Positions 26,745 to 42,600 of a stretch of DNA of 64,000 bases are shown in pieces; positions within the stretch are counted from its first letter, which is position 1, and each line of letters starts with the position of its first letter. The position numbers were made by a program, and so were the translations under genes. Origin of the DNA: Tretioscincus oriximinensis (taxonomy: Eukaryota > Chordata > Lepidosauria > Squamata > Gymnophthalmidae); contig JAJVDF010000165.1 in NCBI GenBank assembly GCA_022410635.1, forward strand, positions 283,267 to 347,266, read 5' to 3'. The notes under the pieces are model-generated. The model did no database searches. It was not told where the DNA came from and saw only the letters and a program-made list of their open reading frames with translations.

Positions 26745-26900
26745 CGTCTGGCCCAATTCAGCAGGGCTCCTCTTATGTCCTCAGGTCACCATCTTGTTGT
26801 AGTGTGTAATTCATTGATGGCTAATGGGTGATACTCCAGATGTTCCTAAACGACAATTCCCAATATTCCATTCCATCACTGTATAGCCCTGGAAATGATA
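26745..26900. repeat. LINE tail fragment plus generic squamate repeat
   Basis: 26745-26785 matches the L3-type LINE 3' terminus (tctggcccaattcagcagggctcctcttatg). 26815-26880 resembles, in reverse, the 'gggagttgtagttcaggaacatctggag' block at 30160-30235. Confidence 0.5.
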
Positions 26901-26944
26901 AAGTTATGGTAATAAAGGCTAAAGCTACCTAAATAAATAAATCC

Positions 26945-27800
26945 AACCAACTGATGGGAAACAAGCTTTCTTTCACCAAGCAAGAAAAGGATCTTGGGGT
27001 GTTGGTGGACAATTCAATGAAGATGTCAACCCAGTGTGCAGCAGCAGCAAAAAAGGCAAATTCCACGTTGGGGATAATTAGGACGGAATCAAAAACAAGT
27101 CAGCAAATATTGTTTTACCTCTTTATAAATCTGTGGTGAGGCCACATTTGAAATACTGTGTTCAGTTCTGGTCACCACATCTCAAGAGGGATATTTTGGA
27201 ACCAGAGAAGGTGCAGAATAGAGCATCAAGAATGATCAAAGGTCTGGAGCAGCTCCCTTAGGAAGTCAGGCTGCAACAGCTGGGCCTCTTCAGCCTCGAA
27301 AGGCAATGTTTGAGAGGTGATCTGATTGAAGTGTACAAAACCATGTATGGAATGGACAGGGTGAATAGAGAAAAAATGATTTCTCTATCACACAACACTA
27401 GGACCAGAGGGCACTCCTTGAAACTGATGGGCAGAAAAGTGAGAACAGACAAAGGAAAGTATTTTTTCACCCAGAGGGTCATTGGCCTGTGGAATTACTT
27501 CCTGAAGAGGTGATGGTAGCTAACAGCTTGGATAGCTTCAGACAGGAGTAGACAGGTTTATGGACACCAAGGGTATAAATGGGTACTAGGATGGATGTCT
27601 GGATGCTTCCTCCGGTATGGAGCAACAGGCAGGACTCCTGAAATACTATTTGCAGGAAGTCATGAACAGGTGCATATTTTTCTTTCCTCTGTTTGGACTG
27701 CCCAGGTGCATCTGGTGGGCCTCTGTGTGACACAGAATGCTGGACTAGATGTGCTCTGGCCCGATCCAGTATGGCTTCTCATATGTTCTTATGTAAGGCT
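26945..27800 (+). mobile_element. L3/CR1-type LINE, ORF2 C-terminus and 3' UTR
   Basis: The best-preserved copy. Frames read K-D-L-G-V-L-V-D-N-S-M-K-M, A-A-A-A-K-K-A-N-S, L-K-Y-C-V-Q-F-W-S-P-H and R-G-D-L-I-E-V-Y-K. These continue to F-F-T-Q-R-V-I-G-L-W-N, the conserved ORF2 end of CR1-group LINEs. A 3' UTR follows, ending ccgatccagtatggcttctc and TTCTTATG. It is 5' truncated with frame breaks, so not active. Confidence 0.85.
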
Positions 27801-27953
27801 AGAAATACAGGCCAAATGGGAAAAAAACAGCAGTGATTATCAGCTGAGCTGCAGAATAGCTGTATGATATTTCTAAGAATAAACCCAAATGGGACGAAAT
27901 CAAATATTGAGAGCTCCCTTTAAGTAAAATAAACTAGAGCAGCAGGCCTGAGT

Positions 27954-28264
27954 AGAAGAAGAAGAAGAACTTGGTTCTTATACCCCGCTTTTCTCACCTT
28001 TAAAAGGGACTCAAAGNGGCTTACAAGGATATATTTTTGCCCGAAGGCTCACATTCTATCTTCCCCACCAGGCTATGGTGGTTCCCATGTATCTACCTCA
28101 GTCAGTTGCAATTTCTTGCAATTCATGCTTTCGAATAGCTGGGTTGGCTAGAGCTACAGGCTAGTGGAAGGTGCTCACCCCTCCCCACTTCCAACACAGG
28201 GCTTCGAAACCCGATCTCCCAGGCGACAGACGAATTCCTAAGCAACTGAGCTATCCGTGCCTGC
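27954..28264 (-). mobile_element. tRNA-derived SINE (family B)
   Basis: Same structure as the nested copy at 22989-23305: minus-strand head gcaggcacggatagctcag, B box ggtttcgaagcc, (CTT)n tail at the left end. It has one N at 28017. Confidence 0.8.
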
Positions 28265-28468
28265 TTTATATATGAACCTGAGACANTGTTTAGCTGAAGA
28301 GAAGAAAAGAATAAAAGTAACTTTGAAGTTAAGTTATATGTTAAAGTTATTCATTTGTTATAAAAGCCACACATGTCTGTGTCATTCAGAGGCCTAAAGG
28401 TGGTGTTCATGAGGATTAATGGTNGCAGAGGATGTAGATAAGATTTTCTTTCAGAANCAGATATATAA

Positions 28469-30037
28469 TACACTGGTTAATTAAAGGGAACAGTTAAACA
28501 TCAGAATATAACTGCAATTAAATCAAACTTCTATGAAATCAAACTGTCTACTTAGGAAGCAACACTGATTGACAATCAATTTGACATGCTGTTGTGCAAA
28601 TGGAATAGACAACAGGTAGAAATTATTGGCAATTATCAAAACACACTCAATAAAGGAGTGGTTCTGCAGTTGGGGACCGCAGACCACATCTCAGTAACAA
28701 TGCTTTCTGGCTGATGATTTGGTGACTTTTGAATGTTGGTTGAGCTTTCACACTCGTGGTAGCATGAGACGGACTCTGCAACCCACACAAGTGGCTTTGG
28801 TAGTGCAATTCATCCAGGATGGCACATCAATGCGAGCTGTGGCAAGAAGGTTTGCTGTGTCTGTCAGCATAGTGTGCAGAGGCTGGAGGCACTACCAGGA
28901 GACAGGCCAGTACACCAGGAGATGTGGAGGGGGGAGGGCAACAACCCAGCAGCAGGACTGCTACTTCCACCTTTGTGCAAGGAGGAACAGGAGGAGCACT
29001 GCCAGAGTCCTGCAAAATGACCTCTAGCAGGCCACAAATGTGCATATGTCTGCAAAAACGATTAGAAACCAACTCCAGGAGGGTGGTATGAGGGCCCAAT
29101 GTTGACAGATGGTGGTTGTGCTCACATCACAACACCGTGCAGGACGCTTGGCATTTGCCACAGAACACCAGGATTGGCAACTTCGCCACTGGCACCCTGT
29201 GCTCGTCACAGCTAAAAGCAGGTTCACACTGAGCACATGTGACGTATGACAGAGTCTGGACACGCCAGGGAGAGCGATCTGCTGCTTGCAACATCTTTCA
29301 GCATGACAGGTTTGACAGTGGGTCAGTAATGGTGTTGGGTGGCATTTCTTTGGAGGGTCGCANAGCCCTCCATGTGCTCGCCAGAGGTAGCCTGACTGCC
29401 ATTAGGTACCGATATGGTCTCACACTTCTTGTGAGACCATATGCTGGTGCGGTTGGCTCTCGGTTCCTCCTAATGCAGGACAATGCCAGACCTCATGTGG
29501 CTGGAGTGTGTCAACAGTTCCTGCAAGATGAAGGCATTGAAGCCATGGACTGGCCCGTCCGTTCCCCAGACCTGAATCCGATTGAGCAATCTGGGACATC
29601 ATGTCTCGCTCCATCCACCAACGTCACATTGCACCACGGACAGTCCAGGAGTTGGCAGATGCTTTANTCCAGGTCTGGGAGGTGATTCCTCAGGAGACCA
29701 TCCGCAGCCTCATCAGGAGCATTCCCAATCATTGTAGGGAGACCATACAGGCACATGGAGGCCACACACAATATTGAGCCTCATTTTGACTTGTTTGAAG
29801 GACTTTGCATCAAGGTTGGATCAGCCTGTAGTGTGTTTTTCCACTTTACTTTTGTGTGTGACTCCAAATCCAGGCCTCCATTAGTTAATGAATTTGATTT
29901 CCATTGATGATTTTTGTGTGCTTTTGTTGTCAGCACATACNACTTTGTACAGAACAAAGTATTCAATGNGAATATTTCATTCATTCAGATCTAGGATGTG
30001 TTATTTGAGTGTTCACTTTATTTGTTTGAGCAGTGTA
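28469..30037 (+). mobile_element. Tc1/mariner transposon, full length with broken transposase
   Basis: The 1.57-kb element starts tacactg (28469) and ends tttgtttgagcagtgta (30037), matching inverted ends at TA. The transposase begins M-R-R-T-L-Q-P-T at 28767 with an HTH DNA-binding region. It has a nonsense codon (29025-29027), a frame change before 29239, Q-D-N-A-R-P-H (second catalytic Asp) at about 29480, and S-P-D-L-N-P-I-E (third acidic residue) at about 29565 before another frameshift. The codon expected for the first catalytic Asp (29211-29213) reads GCT (Ala). The structure is complete but the copy is dead. The sequence closely resembles fish/lamprey Tc1 elements as I remember them. 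Confidence 0.9.
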
Positions 30038-30139
30038 CTAAGAAACATCTTGAAAACTATATTAACTGGATTGGGTTAAAATTGTGGACACAAATGGAGG
30101 AAACTAGAAGGAAACCAAGATCATGGAAGCTAGGGGTAA

Positions 30140-30240
30140 TTAGCCCACTCTGCTAAACCAAATGGAATGTTGGGAGTTGTAGTTCAGGAACATCTGGAGT
30201 GTCATCTGTTTGGCCATCACTGGTATAATTGAATTGGGAG
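30140..30240 (+). repeat. Generic squamate interspersed repeat fragment
   Basis: 'ggaatgttgggagttgtagttcaggaacatctggag' followed by 'ggccatcactgg' is a block commonly seen in lizard and snake genomes. The source element is uncertain. Confidence 0.4.
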
Positions 30241-30509
30241 ACTGGATAAGAGTCCAACACTGTAATCGCAAGAATAGAATTTTTGTGTGTATACTGTTGA
30301 TATGATATAGCACTATACTGTATCCCAAGGTTACTCTTCTTTCTAAAGGCATGAAAGTGTCAATTATGTAGAGACTTCATATTACATAGAGGGAACGTAA
30401 AAAAACCCAGAAATTGGGTATTTTTTCTATTTGAAAATCCTTTGGTATTTGGATTTGTTACAGCTGAGAATGAAATGACTTCTTGAAGGAATCAATTAAA
30501 GACAGGAAG

Positions 30510-30768
30510 GGAAAGTTTGATGTAGTGGATAGAGTATTGGACTCTTACCTGGTAGTCTTTTGTTTGATTCCCCACTCCTGCATGAAGCCAGATGGGTGAC
30601 CTTGCATCAGTCACAACTCTTTAGAACTCTCTCAGCCCCACCTACTTCACAGGGTGTCTGTTGTGGAGAAAGCACCAAAAGCTATATGTACCACCCTTTG
30701 GTTGGCTGCCCTGAAGCCTTCAGGTATAGGGTGGGATATAAGTGCAAATAAATAAATAAATAAATAAA
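30510..30768 (+). mobile_element. tRNA-derived SINE (family A)
   Basis: Plus-oriented copy. It has a head with gatgtagtggatagagt, a degenerate B box (gtttgattcc), the 'gggtgaccttgcatcagtca' body block, and the tail 'ccttcaggtataggg' with (AAAT)n. It is moderately diverged from 2599-2852. Confidence 0.85.
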
Positions 30769-32955
30769 GTCCTTACAGGTATTGGCTGAAATGCAGAAAT
30801 ATCAGTGTTCTATTACTGCATTTCATTGGGCTGCTTTATGTTCTTGTCTTGTCCCACTCTTAATTAAGAAATTAATTAAGAAAACTCATAAGGGTTCCCA
30901 GGAATGGGAACTTCCTGTTCATGTTTCTTTAGATTTAGATTTGCAAAGACTAACCCTACACATACNTAATGAAAGATAATGGATACATTTTGATAGTAAA
31001 TACTAATGGTATTTGCAGGAATTATAATATTTCAGTCATGTTATCCAATGCATGTTTAATTAAAGTCCTTTTGCATTTTATTTTAATAGTTATTTTTTCT
31101 TTCAAAAATTTTAATATTGAAAATGTACCGGTCTTAATATGCAATAACAGTTTGTATTTACTGAAATGGATTCATAATTATACATATAAATAGTTATTTA
31201 CATGTTGTTCTTGCTATATTCAAAGAGAAAATATTGTATCTTGGAAGAATTCCTATTTTTATGTGTAACGAGAAATTTAATTTTAAAAATTGTAACTTAC
31301 GATACATATAAAACCCTTAATTATTAATCCATTTCAGTAAATACAAACTGTTATTGCATATTAACAATGGTACTATTTAATAGTTAAATAATGCCTTTCC
31401 ATGAAAACAATATTTACCATAATATTATTATATAAACAAATAATTACTTACCAAATGTTGCTATAACTGCTGACAATTTTTGATAAAATTTCACTTAAAA
31501 CTTCCATAGTGACAATGCTGTATAAAAATGGCTGAAGAGAAAAACAGTGTTACCAACTTATTAGAGAAACACGTACCTCCATCTTGAAAAAAGTTTGAAA
31601 GTCAANGGAAATTATTTTTTNNAAATATTTTGTCCTGTTAGTTATGGGATGACCCTTCACAGTATTGTATTTATGGAAAATACTGTCTCAGCTTCATACA
31701 GCTCTTTAGAATTTTCTATTATTTTCAATAGTTACTGTGCTCTGTTTGACAGGAAAAGGCCTTTAATTATTCTCTACTTGGAAGGAAACCTGCTTATTTT
31801 GACATTAGAAGGGTGTGGTACAAGATAGAAAATGATTCCACTTCCTTTTTATTCATATGAAGATTGAGCAGTTCAAAATCACGAATATGGTAAAAAAATG
31901 AGTTTCCAGGTTTAGTTAGCTTCTCTATGAACTAGAATGTTTTATTCCATCCAGTGTTTCAAGTGTAGATTCACTTTTCTGTGAATGATGGTTAGTTAGG
32001 ATCTATGGTTAAAATTCAGTTGCTTATAACTATTGAAAGGATAATCATAATGATTGAAATAAACTGTTATTTAGCTGCAGCTCTACCCATTTGCATTCAA
32101 TAATTAGACCCACATTGGAAGTGTAACAATGTGTGCTACTGTGCAAATGCCACACAGTTATTGTACACAGTCACATCCAATTCCCATTAGCACTATCTTC
32201 AAAGTGCAGCTCTGTAGGCATTTTTTGAGATTACACCGCTTGACAAAATTATCAGCACAAGGAACCTTGGAGTTATCTTTGAAAATTNCTAAAATGTAGG
32301 AGATGCTTTCAAAGTTGCACTTCAGAGGTACTCCGGATCCAGGCTGCTGCAACAACATCATTTCCGTCTGACCACAGGATCTGTCTGACATGCAAACATT
32401 CCACTGCTAATTCACATTAGTTGGTGTTACGACACATGTAGGACAATTTGATGTGCTCTGCATTGATCTACTTTAGGGACCTGTTATTACTTATTTGATA
32501 TGTATTACCACTATTCCCATGCAGACAAAGTAAAATAATGAGTTCCTTAAATCACATTAGCAAGCCTGTGCAAAAAGGGTCTAATTTTATTTTGTTTCTA
32601 TGAAGTCTTAGATATATGTTGCTGTGTTTAGGAACCTGTTTTGTTTTTCTTTGTTCACATATGTCTGGGTTGAAAGCAACCGCTCGAGAAACAAGTTATA
32701 AAAGACACATCCTGCTTGAACATGTGAACCGGTTCTGTGGCAGAACTGGCCTCTGTGGGTTCGCTCTGAACCCATAATTCCATTTAGCATTGTCTAGTAG
32801 AGTCAAATACTTTCAAGCACTCAATTTTTATATCTCATAGTTGACTTGCAGACCTTGATACCCTAGAGTATCCTTTATAAAGTAATAAGTTAAATGGAAA
32901 GGCAAACCACTCTCAGTTTAGAAAAAGTCAAACATGCAGGAATAAATTTGGAAAG
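30769..32955 (+). other. EGLN1 intron 1, inverted repeat and unannotated DNA
   Basis: AT-rich sequence containing a 39-bp perfect inverted repeat (31134-31172 with 31326-31364), described in the findings. I see no exon or other classifiable element. Confidence 0.5.
31134..31364. repeat. 39-bp perfect inverted repeat, 153-bp spacer
   Basis: The arm at 31134-31172 (ttaatatgcaataacagttt…) is exactly complementary to 31326-31364. Similarity continues imperfectly on both sides (gtacc/ggtac outside, ggatt-ataatta inside), suggesting a short foldback transposon. No coding capacity. Confidence 0.85.
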
Positions 32956-32959
32956 TAAA

Positions 32960-33640
32960 TTTAAGAACATAAAAACATAAGAGCCATACTGGATTGGGCC
33001 AGAGCCCATCTAATCCAGCTTTCTTTCTCACACAGAAGCCCACCAGATGCACCTGGGCAGTCTGAACAGAGGAAAGCAAAATATGCACCAGTTCATGACT
33101 CCCTGCATCCAAACATCCATCCTAGTACCCATTTATACCCTTGGTGTCTATAAACTTGGCTAGTCCAGTCTTGAAACTATCCAAGCTGTTAGCTACCATC
33201 ACCCCTGCAGGAAGTAAATTCTACAGGCCGATGACCCTCCTTTGTCTGTTTTCACTTTTCTGCCCATCAGTTTCAAGGAGTGCCCTCTGGTCCTAGTGTT
33301 GTGTGATAGNGAAGAAGCCCAGACGTTGCAGCCTGTCTTCATAAGGGAGGTGCTTGAGACCCTTGATCATTTTTGTTGCCCTTTTCTGCACCTTCTCGTT
33401 CCACAATATCCCTCTTGAGTTGTGGTGACACAGTATTCCAAATGTGGCCTCACCACAGATTTATAAAGAGGCAAAACAACATTTGCTGACTTGTTTTCGA
33501 TTCCTTTCCTCATTATCTCCAACATGGAATTTGCCTTTTTTGCTGCTGCTGCACACTGGGTTGACATCTTCATTGAATTGTCCACCACAGAAAGCTCGGT
33601 CACGGAAAGCTTGGTTCCTATAAGGTGGTAGGAGTAGTTG
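32960..33640 (-). mobile_element. L3/CR1-type LINE 3' part, minus orientation
   Basis: It starts with the reversed LINE tail (gagccatactggattggg) and runs through the reversed 3' UTR to the ORF2 C-terminus. There the minus strand reads D-N-S-M-K-M-S-T-Q-C-A-A-A-A-K-K-A-N-S-M and V-V-R-P-H-L-E-Y-C. It ends about 150 bp before EGLN1 exon 2. Internal deletions are evident. Confidence 0.8.
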
Positions 33641-33720
33641 GGGTTCTTTGCCCCAATTTGTAATTAGTTTAAATTTTCTCAAAATATAAAAAATAAAAAT
33701 TCAGAATTTTGTTTTAGTAA

Positions 33721-37237
<3,517 letters not shown>

Positions 37238-37305
37238 GTACGCAATAACAGTGTGGTATTTTGATGCAGATGAAAGAGCCCGCGCTAAAGTAAAATACCA
37301 AACAG
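37238..37305 (+). CDS. EGLN1: EGLN1 exon 4
   Basis: This 68-nt exon encodes Y-A-I-T-V-W-Y-F-D-A-D-E-R-A-R-A-K-V-K-Y-Q-T. These are the last strands of the dioxygenase core, including the region around the 2-oxoglutarate pocket. It begins with the final base of the R443 codon and ends with the first base of a glycine codon, before gtaatt. Confidence 0.96.
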
Positions 37306-39548
37306 GTAATTAAATTCCACATGTTTCTTTTTCAAAAAGAACAGCATTACAGTGACATTCAACCATAGTTCATAATTGAAACCGAAACAGAATACCTGTC
37401 TTGAGTGCTTCACCTTTCATCACTGCCTTAAAACTACTAGCAACCTCCTCTTCCTTCTAAAAGCCCTTCTGCTCTGACCATTTTAAATAGAACGTTCTAG
37501 TCTGTTTCAATTCCACTTAATAAGTTGGGTAGCTCAACATAAAAGAATATAAGTTACAAGAACTCATTAAGGCTTTTTGTGGATTTGTAAGTAAGAGGTT
37601 TCTGTGATTATGATTCAATTATGAGTATAGTATTTTTAAATTTCATTATTTGAAATTGAGACTTACACACTTACTGATGTACTGTGCAAGACCCAGATCC
37701 TTCTAGGTCCCTCTTTTCACGCTCAGGTGAAGAATAGCAGTGGCCATGCCTCCTGTTGACATGTTCCATTTGCATTGGACAGAGTTTCATAAATTAATGC
37801 CATACCAAAGTGGTTGCCTGGGCTGGGACACCAGTAGATGTTTTAAAGGTCCAGGTCTGCCAGAAAGGAACAATGTGCACAAAGGTGCTCACCTCCTTGT
37901 TCCTAATGAGCAGAAGGACAAATTTCAACTGCCAAAACTAGTCCTTCTGAGACCAGAAACCTTCATTTCTGGATATCTGAGCCCTCACAGCAGGCATCAA
38001 AGATTTCACAAGCTTTGGAATGAGGTAGAACTGACCTAGACTGACCATTCAAATGTAGATGGTCTTCTTCTGGGACAGCTGGGAACAGTTCCAGTAGGAG
38101 CAATTTCATACAGAACAGTCCAGCCAAGATCAATGTGGAAATATTAATTCTGATTTTAAAAAAATATGAATTAGATAGGATCTCAGCCTATACAACAGAG
38201 GAACAGATCTTTTTCAAATTAAAGTAGGTGCTGTTTTTAACATTAAGGCAGTATAAACCAGTTAACTGAATAGAACTAAGATTAGTGCAAGACAATTTGG
38301 CAAACATGCTAAAATGCTACATAAATTTATAAATAGAGGAACTGTATACATATGGACAGTTTTGTTTTATGATGTTGTTAAGATGCAACACATAACAAAA
38401 GAGATGCAAGAAGCTCTCACGTTCAAGATTTTCTGTGATGGTCCTCAGAATATTGCTCAGCCTATCTCTGGAGGTTCATCAAAGCACTTCCAGGCTTACA
38501 TTTTCAGCCGTGGGAGGGAGGGTTGTATTTTAAATATGTTTTGATAATCTGCATNTTTTCTTTTACTACTATATTATAACCCACTGTTATTGAAGGATAG
38601 AATATAAATGTTTAAATAAAAAACATAAAATATAGCCTTATTTCTCACTTTGCAAGACAACAATACTTTATCAGAGCCTTTTCTTGTGCAGAGTTGCCTG
38701 AATTGGTAATCTTAATATTTTAAAAGAAGCATTTTTAAGAATGATTATTTGGCAAAAGGTAACAAAGGTCAGAGATACAAGGACAAAATCCTCCTTAAAG
38801 GAAACATTAAGAGAACAAGGNATTTTTTGGCGTTGAAAATAAAATGAATTAGGAGTCTGGCTGTCTTCTTTAGATGCTTGAAAGGATGTAACTGAATAGA
38901 AGGTCTCAGTCATGTCAGAATGTAGGAATTTATTTTCAGCATAAATTCTGTAAGGGCAATTTAATATTGGAACCACTGACCTAGGGGAGATAACAGGGTC
39001 TTCCTCATGAGTTATGTGCAACTGGAGGTTGGACAGCTGTCTGCTAGAGAGTTTGTAGCACTTGGAGACTAAAAAGGGAAAGGTAGGCAGCATGATCTTT
39101 TGTAGACATGTCTACGAAGCCGCCTACCTTTCTCTGTCTACGAAAGCTTATGCCAACCACTTTTCTCGTTAGTCTCAAAGCGCTGCTATCTCCTTTGCTG
39201 GACTTTCTGCTAGACTAACACGGCTATTTCTCTGAAATTGACTACCTTTCTCTTGTTAGTCTACAAGTGCTACAAGCCCCCATTGCTGGACCTTAAATTA
39301 TATGATTCTGATTTAATATTTACTTGGAAATTCAAAGATTTTACACTTTTCAAAGACTTGTAATATCACTTTGTTCGCTAGAAGTTGTAATATTAATCAG
39401 CTAGAAGTTTAATATTAATCTATGTTGAATTGTTAAAAAAGTTGTAAGAAGTATATATTTTAAAGATTGGCAGCAAAATGCAACCAGTTTTTGAAACAGA
39501 TTATTATGCTTTTAACATGTTTTATAATCCCTTCAATTTGTTTTGCAG
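37306..39548 (+). other. EGLN1: EGLN1 intron 4
   Basis: Holds a possible old L2-type remnant (about 37790-38060, very diverged) and a foldback-repeat copy at 39041-39290. The 99-residue plus frame at 37740-38039 shows no resemblance to a gene. Confidence 0.7.
39041..39290. repeat. Foldback-repeat family member, rearranged
   Basis: Contains gtagacatgtctacgaag, 'gaaagcttatgccaaccacttttctcgttagtctcaaag' and a terminal 'gactaacacggctatttctctgaaatt'. An additional partial unit follows. Same family as 34286-34478 and 45136-45345, but with a less regular palindrome. Confidence 0.65.
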
Positions 39549-39613
39549 GTGAAAAAGGTGAAAGGGTTGAACTTAATAAACCTTCCGATTCAAATGGGAA
39601 AGACCTTTTATAA
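39549..39613 (+). CDS. EGLN1: EGLN1 exon 5, C-terminus and stop
   Basis: After ttttgcag, 65 nt encode E-K-G-E-R-V-E-L-N-K-P-S-D-S-N-G-K-D-L-L and TAA at 39611-39613. The tail matches the vertebrate PHD2 C-terminus apart from small changes (human ends G-K-D-V-F by memory). Exon lengths sum to 1461 nt, that is 486 codons plus stop, with phases agreeing at every junction. Confidence 0.95.
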
Positions 39614-42600
39614 AGCCAATTTAGCAATTCCCTGTGCTACAAGCTTGACTCTTCCAGCCCTGACAATAGGCACTGTCTATTAAAATTTGAATGTGAATAA
39701 TGAGATAAAGGAAAATCATCAGTCTGTGGAATAAACAAGTAATGGGTTTCAATGTTTCATCAAATGGATTTCAAACTGTTTATACATTGTACTACATGAT
39801 TGTGAATCCAGTCTTGTGACTGCTTACCTGAAGATAAGCACTGAGAAGCTTACACATGAAGTGCCCTACATACTGTTTCCATCTTTCATTGTTCGCCATT
39901 CAGTCATCCAACAGAATGCTCTTTATCTGCCCTTTTTAAAAAAAAAGTGGTGAAATTTTAAATTTTCAATGATTTTTGTATTACCAGGTACAGCTGATGA
40001 AAATTGAGCAAAACAAATGTTCTCCAAAAATATCATTTTCTATTTTTGTAGTCCTGCTGGTTCACACGGTTCTCCTAACATCTAAAACTTAATTTAAATA
40101 AGAATTTGCCAGTAACTGATAACTTTTCTCTAAAGTCTGAAGAGGAGCACTTTAATTACCACCTACATTGCTTTTTATTTTCATATCTTTCACGAATTTG
40201 ATTTTTTTNNAAAAAAGATTGCTGCTGCTGTGTTTGTGTTCTCTGAAACTTTTGTAAAAACTGAAACAGATGCCTATCTTGCTGTCAATTCCTTAAATTT
40301 GTGGTTTTATACATTGAAATCAGAGAGCAAGTATTCTGTAGTTGTNTCATTTGAAATTTTTGCATGAATGACTGGCACTAAGTGAACTTGGTTCTGAGAC
40401 ATGGGTGCAGTCCCTTGGGTAATTCATTTGCTGAANATCTGATGAGAGTGGAAATCATTCAAGAACATATATTGTTTATGAATTTGTACTGTATATGAAC
40501 TTGAAGAATTCCTTTTTTCATTTTTTCCCCTTTGATGGAACTTATGTCATTGGATTGCCTGGNGCACTTGACCTCTATGTATACTCAGATTCCTATACGT
40601 AAAGGGCTTTCCTAGGCTTTTTAAATATGCCAACAGCCTTTCTACTACTTTGATGGGAGCTCTTAATCTCGACTTATTTCTGCCACTGTATGTAAGGCAA
40701 TGACATTTTAAAATCATAAATTATGTTTTTTGTTTTCCTCGGAGTAGTTTCCTAATTAGCCAGTTTCGCCTTTTGAGCCTCTTACGGTGTCAAGGGTATC
40801 TTTAATGTATTAGGACTGAAACATTTCACTGCAAACTCCATAAGGTTTTTGTGATGTTGAGAAATGTTAAATCATGGGTCTCTGATCCATAGTAAGATGT
40901 CTATGAGAAAGAAGAAGCAGTAAGAATTAATTTAATGTAACCAGAAACATTCAAATGTTGTGAAGGGATGGGTGTGTACTCAGAAGTTACCCCCTGAAGG
41001 GAAGCTGCTACTCTTACCAGCCTTACAAATGTGAGCCTCCCTATTTAAATATTCTGCAATCAAGGCTGTTCCTTGAATCCCTCACTTAACCAAAACAATG
41101 TGAGTGTACAGAAATATTTCTGTATGTACAACTTTAACAATTTTAGCATCTGTATAGTTTGTACTTCTATTAGAGACCTTTTCTATGGAAAGCTCAGTAA
41201 TTTTTATTAAAAAAGCTTACTATTCATGTAAAACATGAAAAAAAGGATTGTGTTCAGTGACAACAGACAAAACAGGGGGAATACATTACTATGATAGCAT
41301 TCTATGAGAACTTCTAGCAAAAAATATGGGTTCTTGTTCTCTGTCCCCCAGATGATTAGCTATCAACATTTTCTAACAGTTTAGTTCTTCTGCCATCCTG
41401 GTAAAACGGAGAAAAAAATATGTATACTGTAAGTGCCTCTGCAAGCCTGGCCAAGGAGTGCAAATCTTCTTTACTGGTCTGCAGTGCAATGCACTGTTTA
41501 AGACCTAACTCCATTTCTAACTGCTTTTGTATTACTTTTAATGTATTAGACATTCACAACATAAGCCTTGACGTTTTTGTTTGTCCCTCTCTCAGAATAC
41601 CAGTGTCTTGCATTTATGCTTTGAGGAGATTTAAAATGTGACTTAAATCTCTTGATTTGTTATTTTATAAAAGATTGCCCATCTGTGTTGCCCATTAAGA
41701 AACTGTTTGTGTCAGATCTTTAGCCTTGAGTATCATCAAGCAGGAACCTGTTTCAGACTATTTTTAAACTGTCTTATGGCCTGTATATTTGTTTAGCCCT
41801 GGTCAAAGATAAAGCTTCATAATGCTATTTTTATTTCATGACATTAGCCAGCTGTAAAACACAAGACTTTTATCTAGCAGGCAAAGAAATTCAGAATTCA
41901 TTTGCAGTTTACCTATAAAGTCATGTAACTTTTGAAAAGCAGTGTTCATTACTGAAAAGAGCTCTCAAGTTGCTTGTAAAGCTAATCTAATTAAAAGATG
42001 TATAAAGGTTATTGAAACAATGTGGTTATTTGTAATTATGTAACATTTTTTAAACTCTGCTGCCACAGCTACTAATTACTAATTTGATAAAGTATGTTTG
42101 TTTCTGTTTTTAGCTACTCAGAGATATTGCAGCTCCTGTGAAAGGTCTACTGTTAGTTCCATTCTAGCTGTGATTATTTTTAAGGCTGAAGGTGAATTAA
42201 GGTGGGGGAAAATGTTTGTCTGTTATAGTCACTTAATATCTGAGCACTAATAGTAGAAATACTTTGTTCTTTAATTCATTCCTTAAGGTTCTATGCCATC
42301 CAAACAATTATAGTGAACAAGGCAGTTTAACCACAAAGTTCTTGATCAGTGTAGGCCCAACTAAAAAAGAATAAATGAGATAAACATTGCAAAGGGCCTA
42401 GTTTTTTTATTCCAGTATAGTGCCAAAATATTAGTTCAGTTGTAAAAGCAAAAGTTTAAATGGTGCATTACTGCCTTCTTTAATAGTCTCTGGTGCAATA
42501 GCTTTTAATTCAGGTTAATCGGGTTGCAAATACCATGCACTCCAATCCTGAGGTAGGCTTCCATCCAATATAAATTTCAATCTTAACACAAACATTTGAC

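Noticed and set aside
37740..38039. 99-codon plus-strand frame in EGLN1 intron 4
   Set aside because: No splice-site support or recognisable domain. It overlaps what may be an old L2-type remnant.
39730..39735. AATAAA as the only EGLN1 poly(A) site
   Set aside because: PHD2 transcripts in vertebrates have long 3' UTRs, and repeat-free sequence continues to about 43.3 kb, so this is at most an alternative site.
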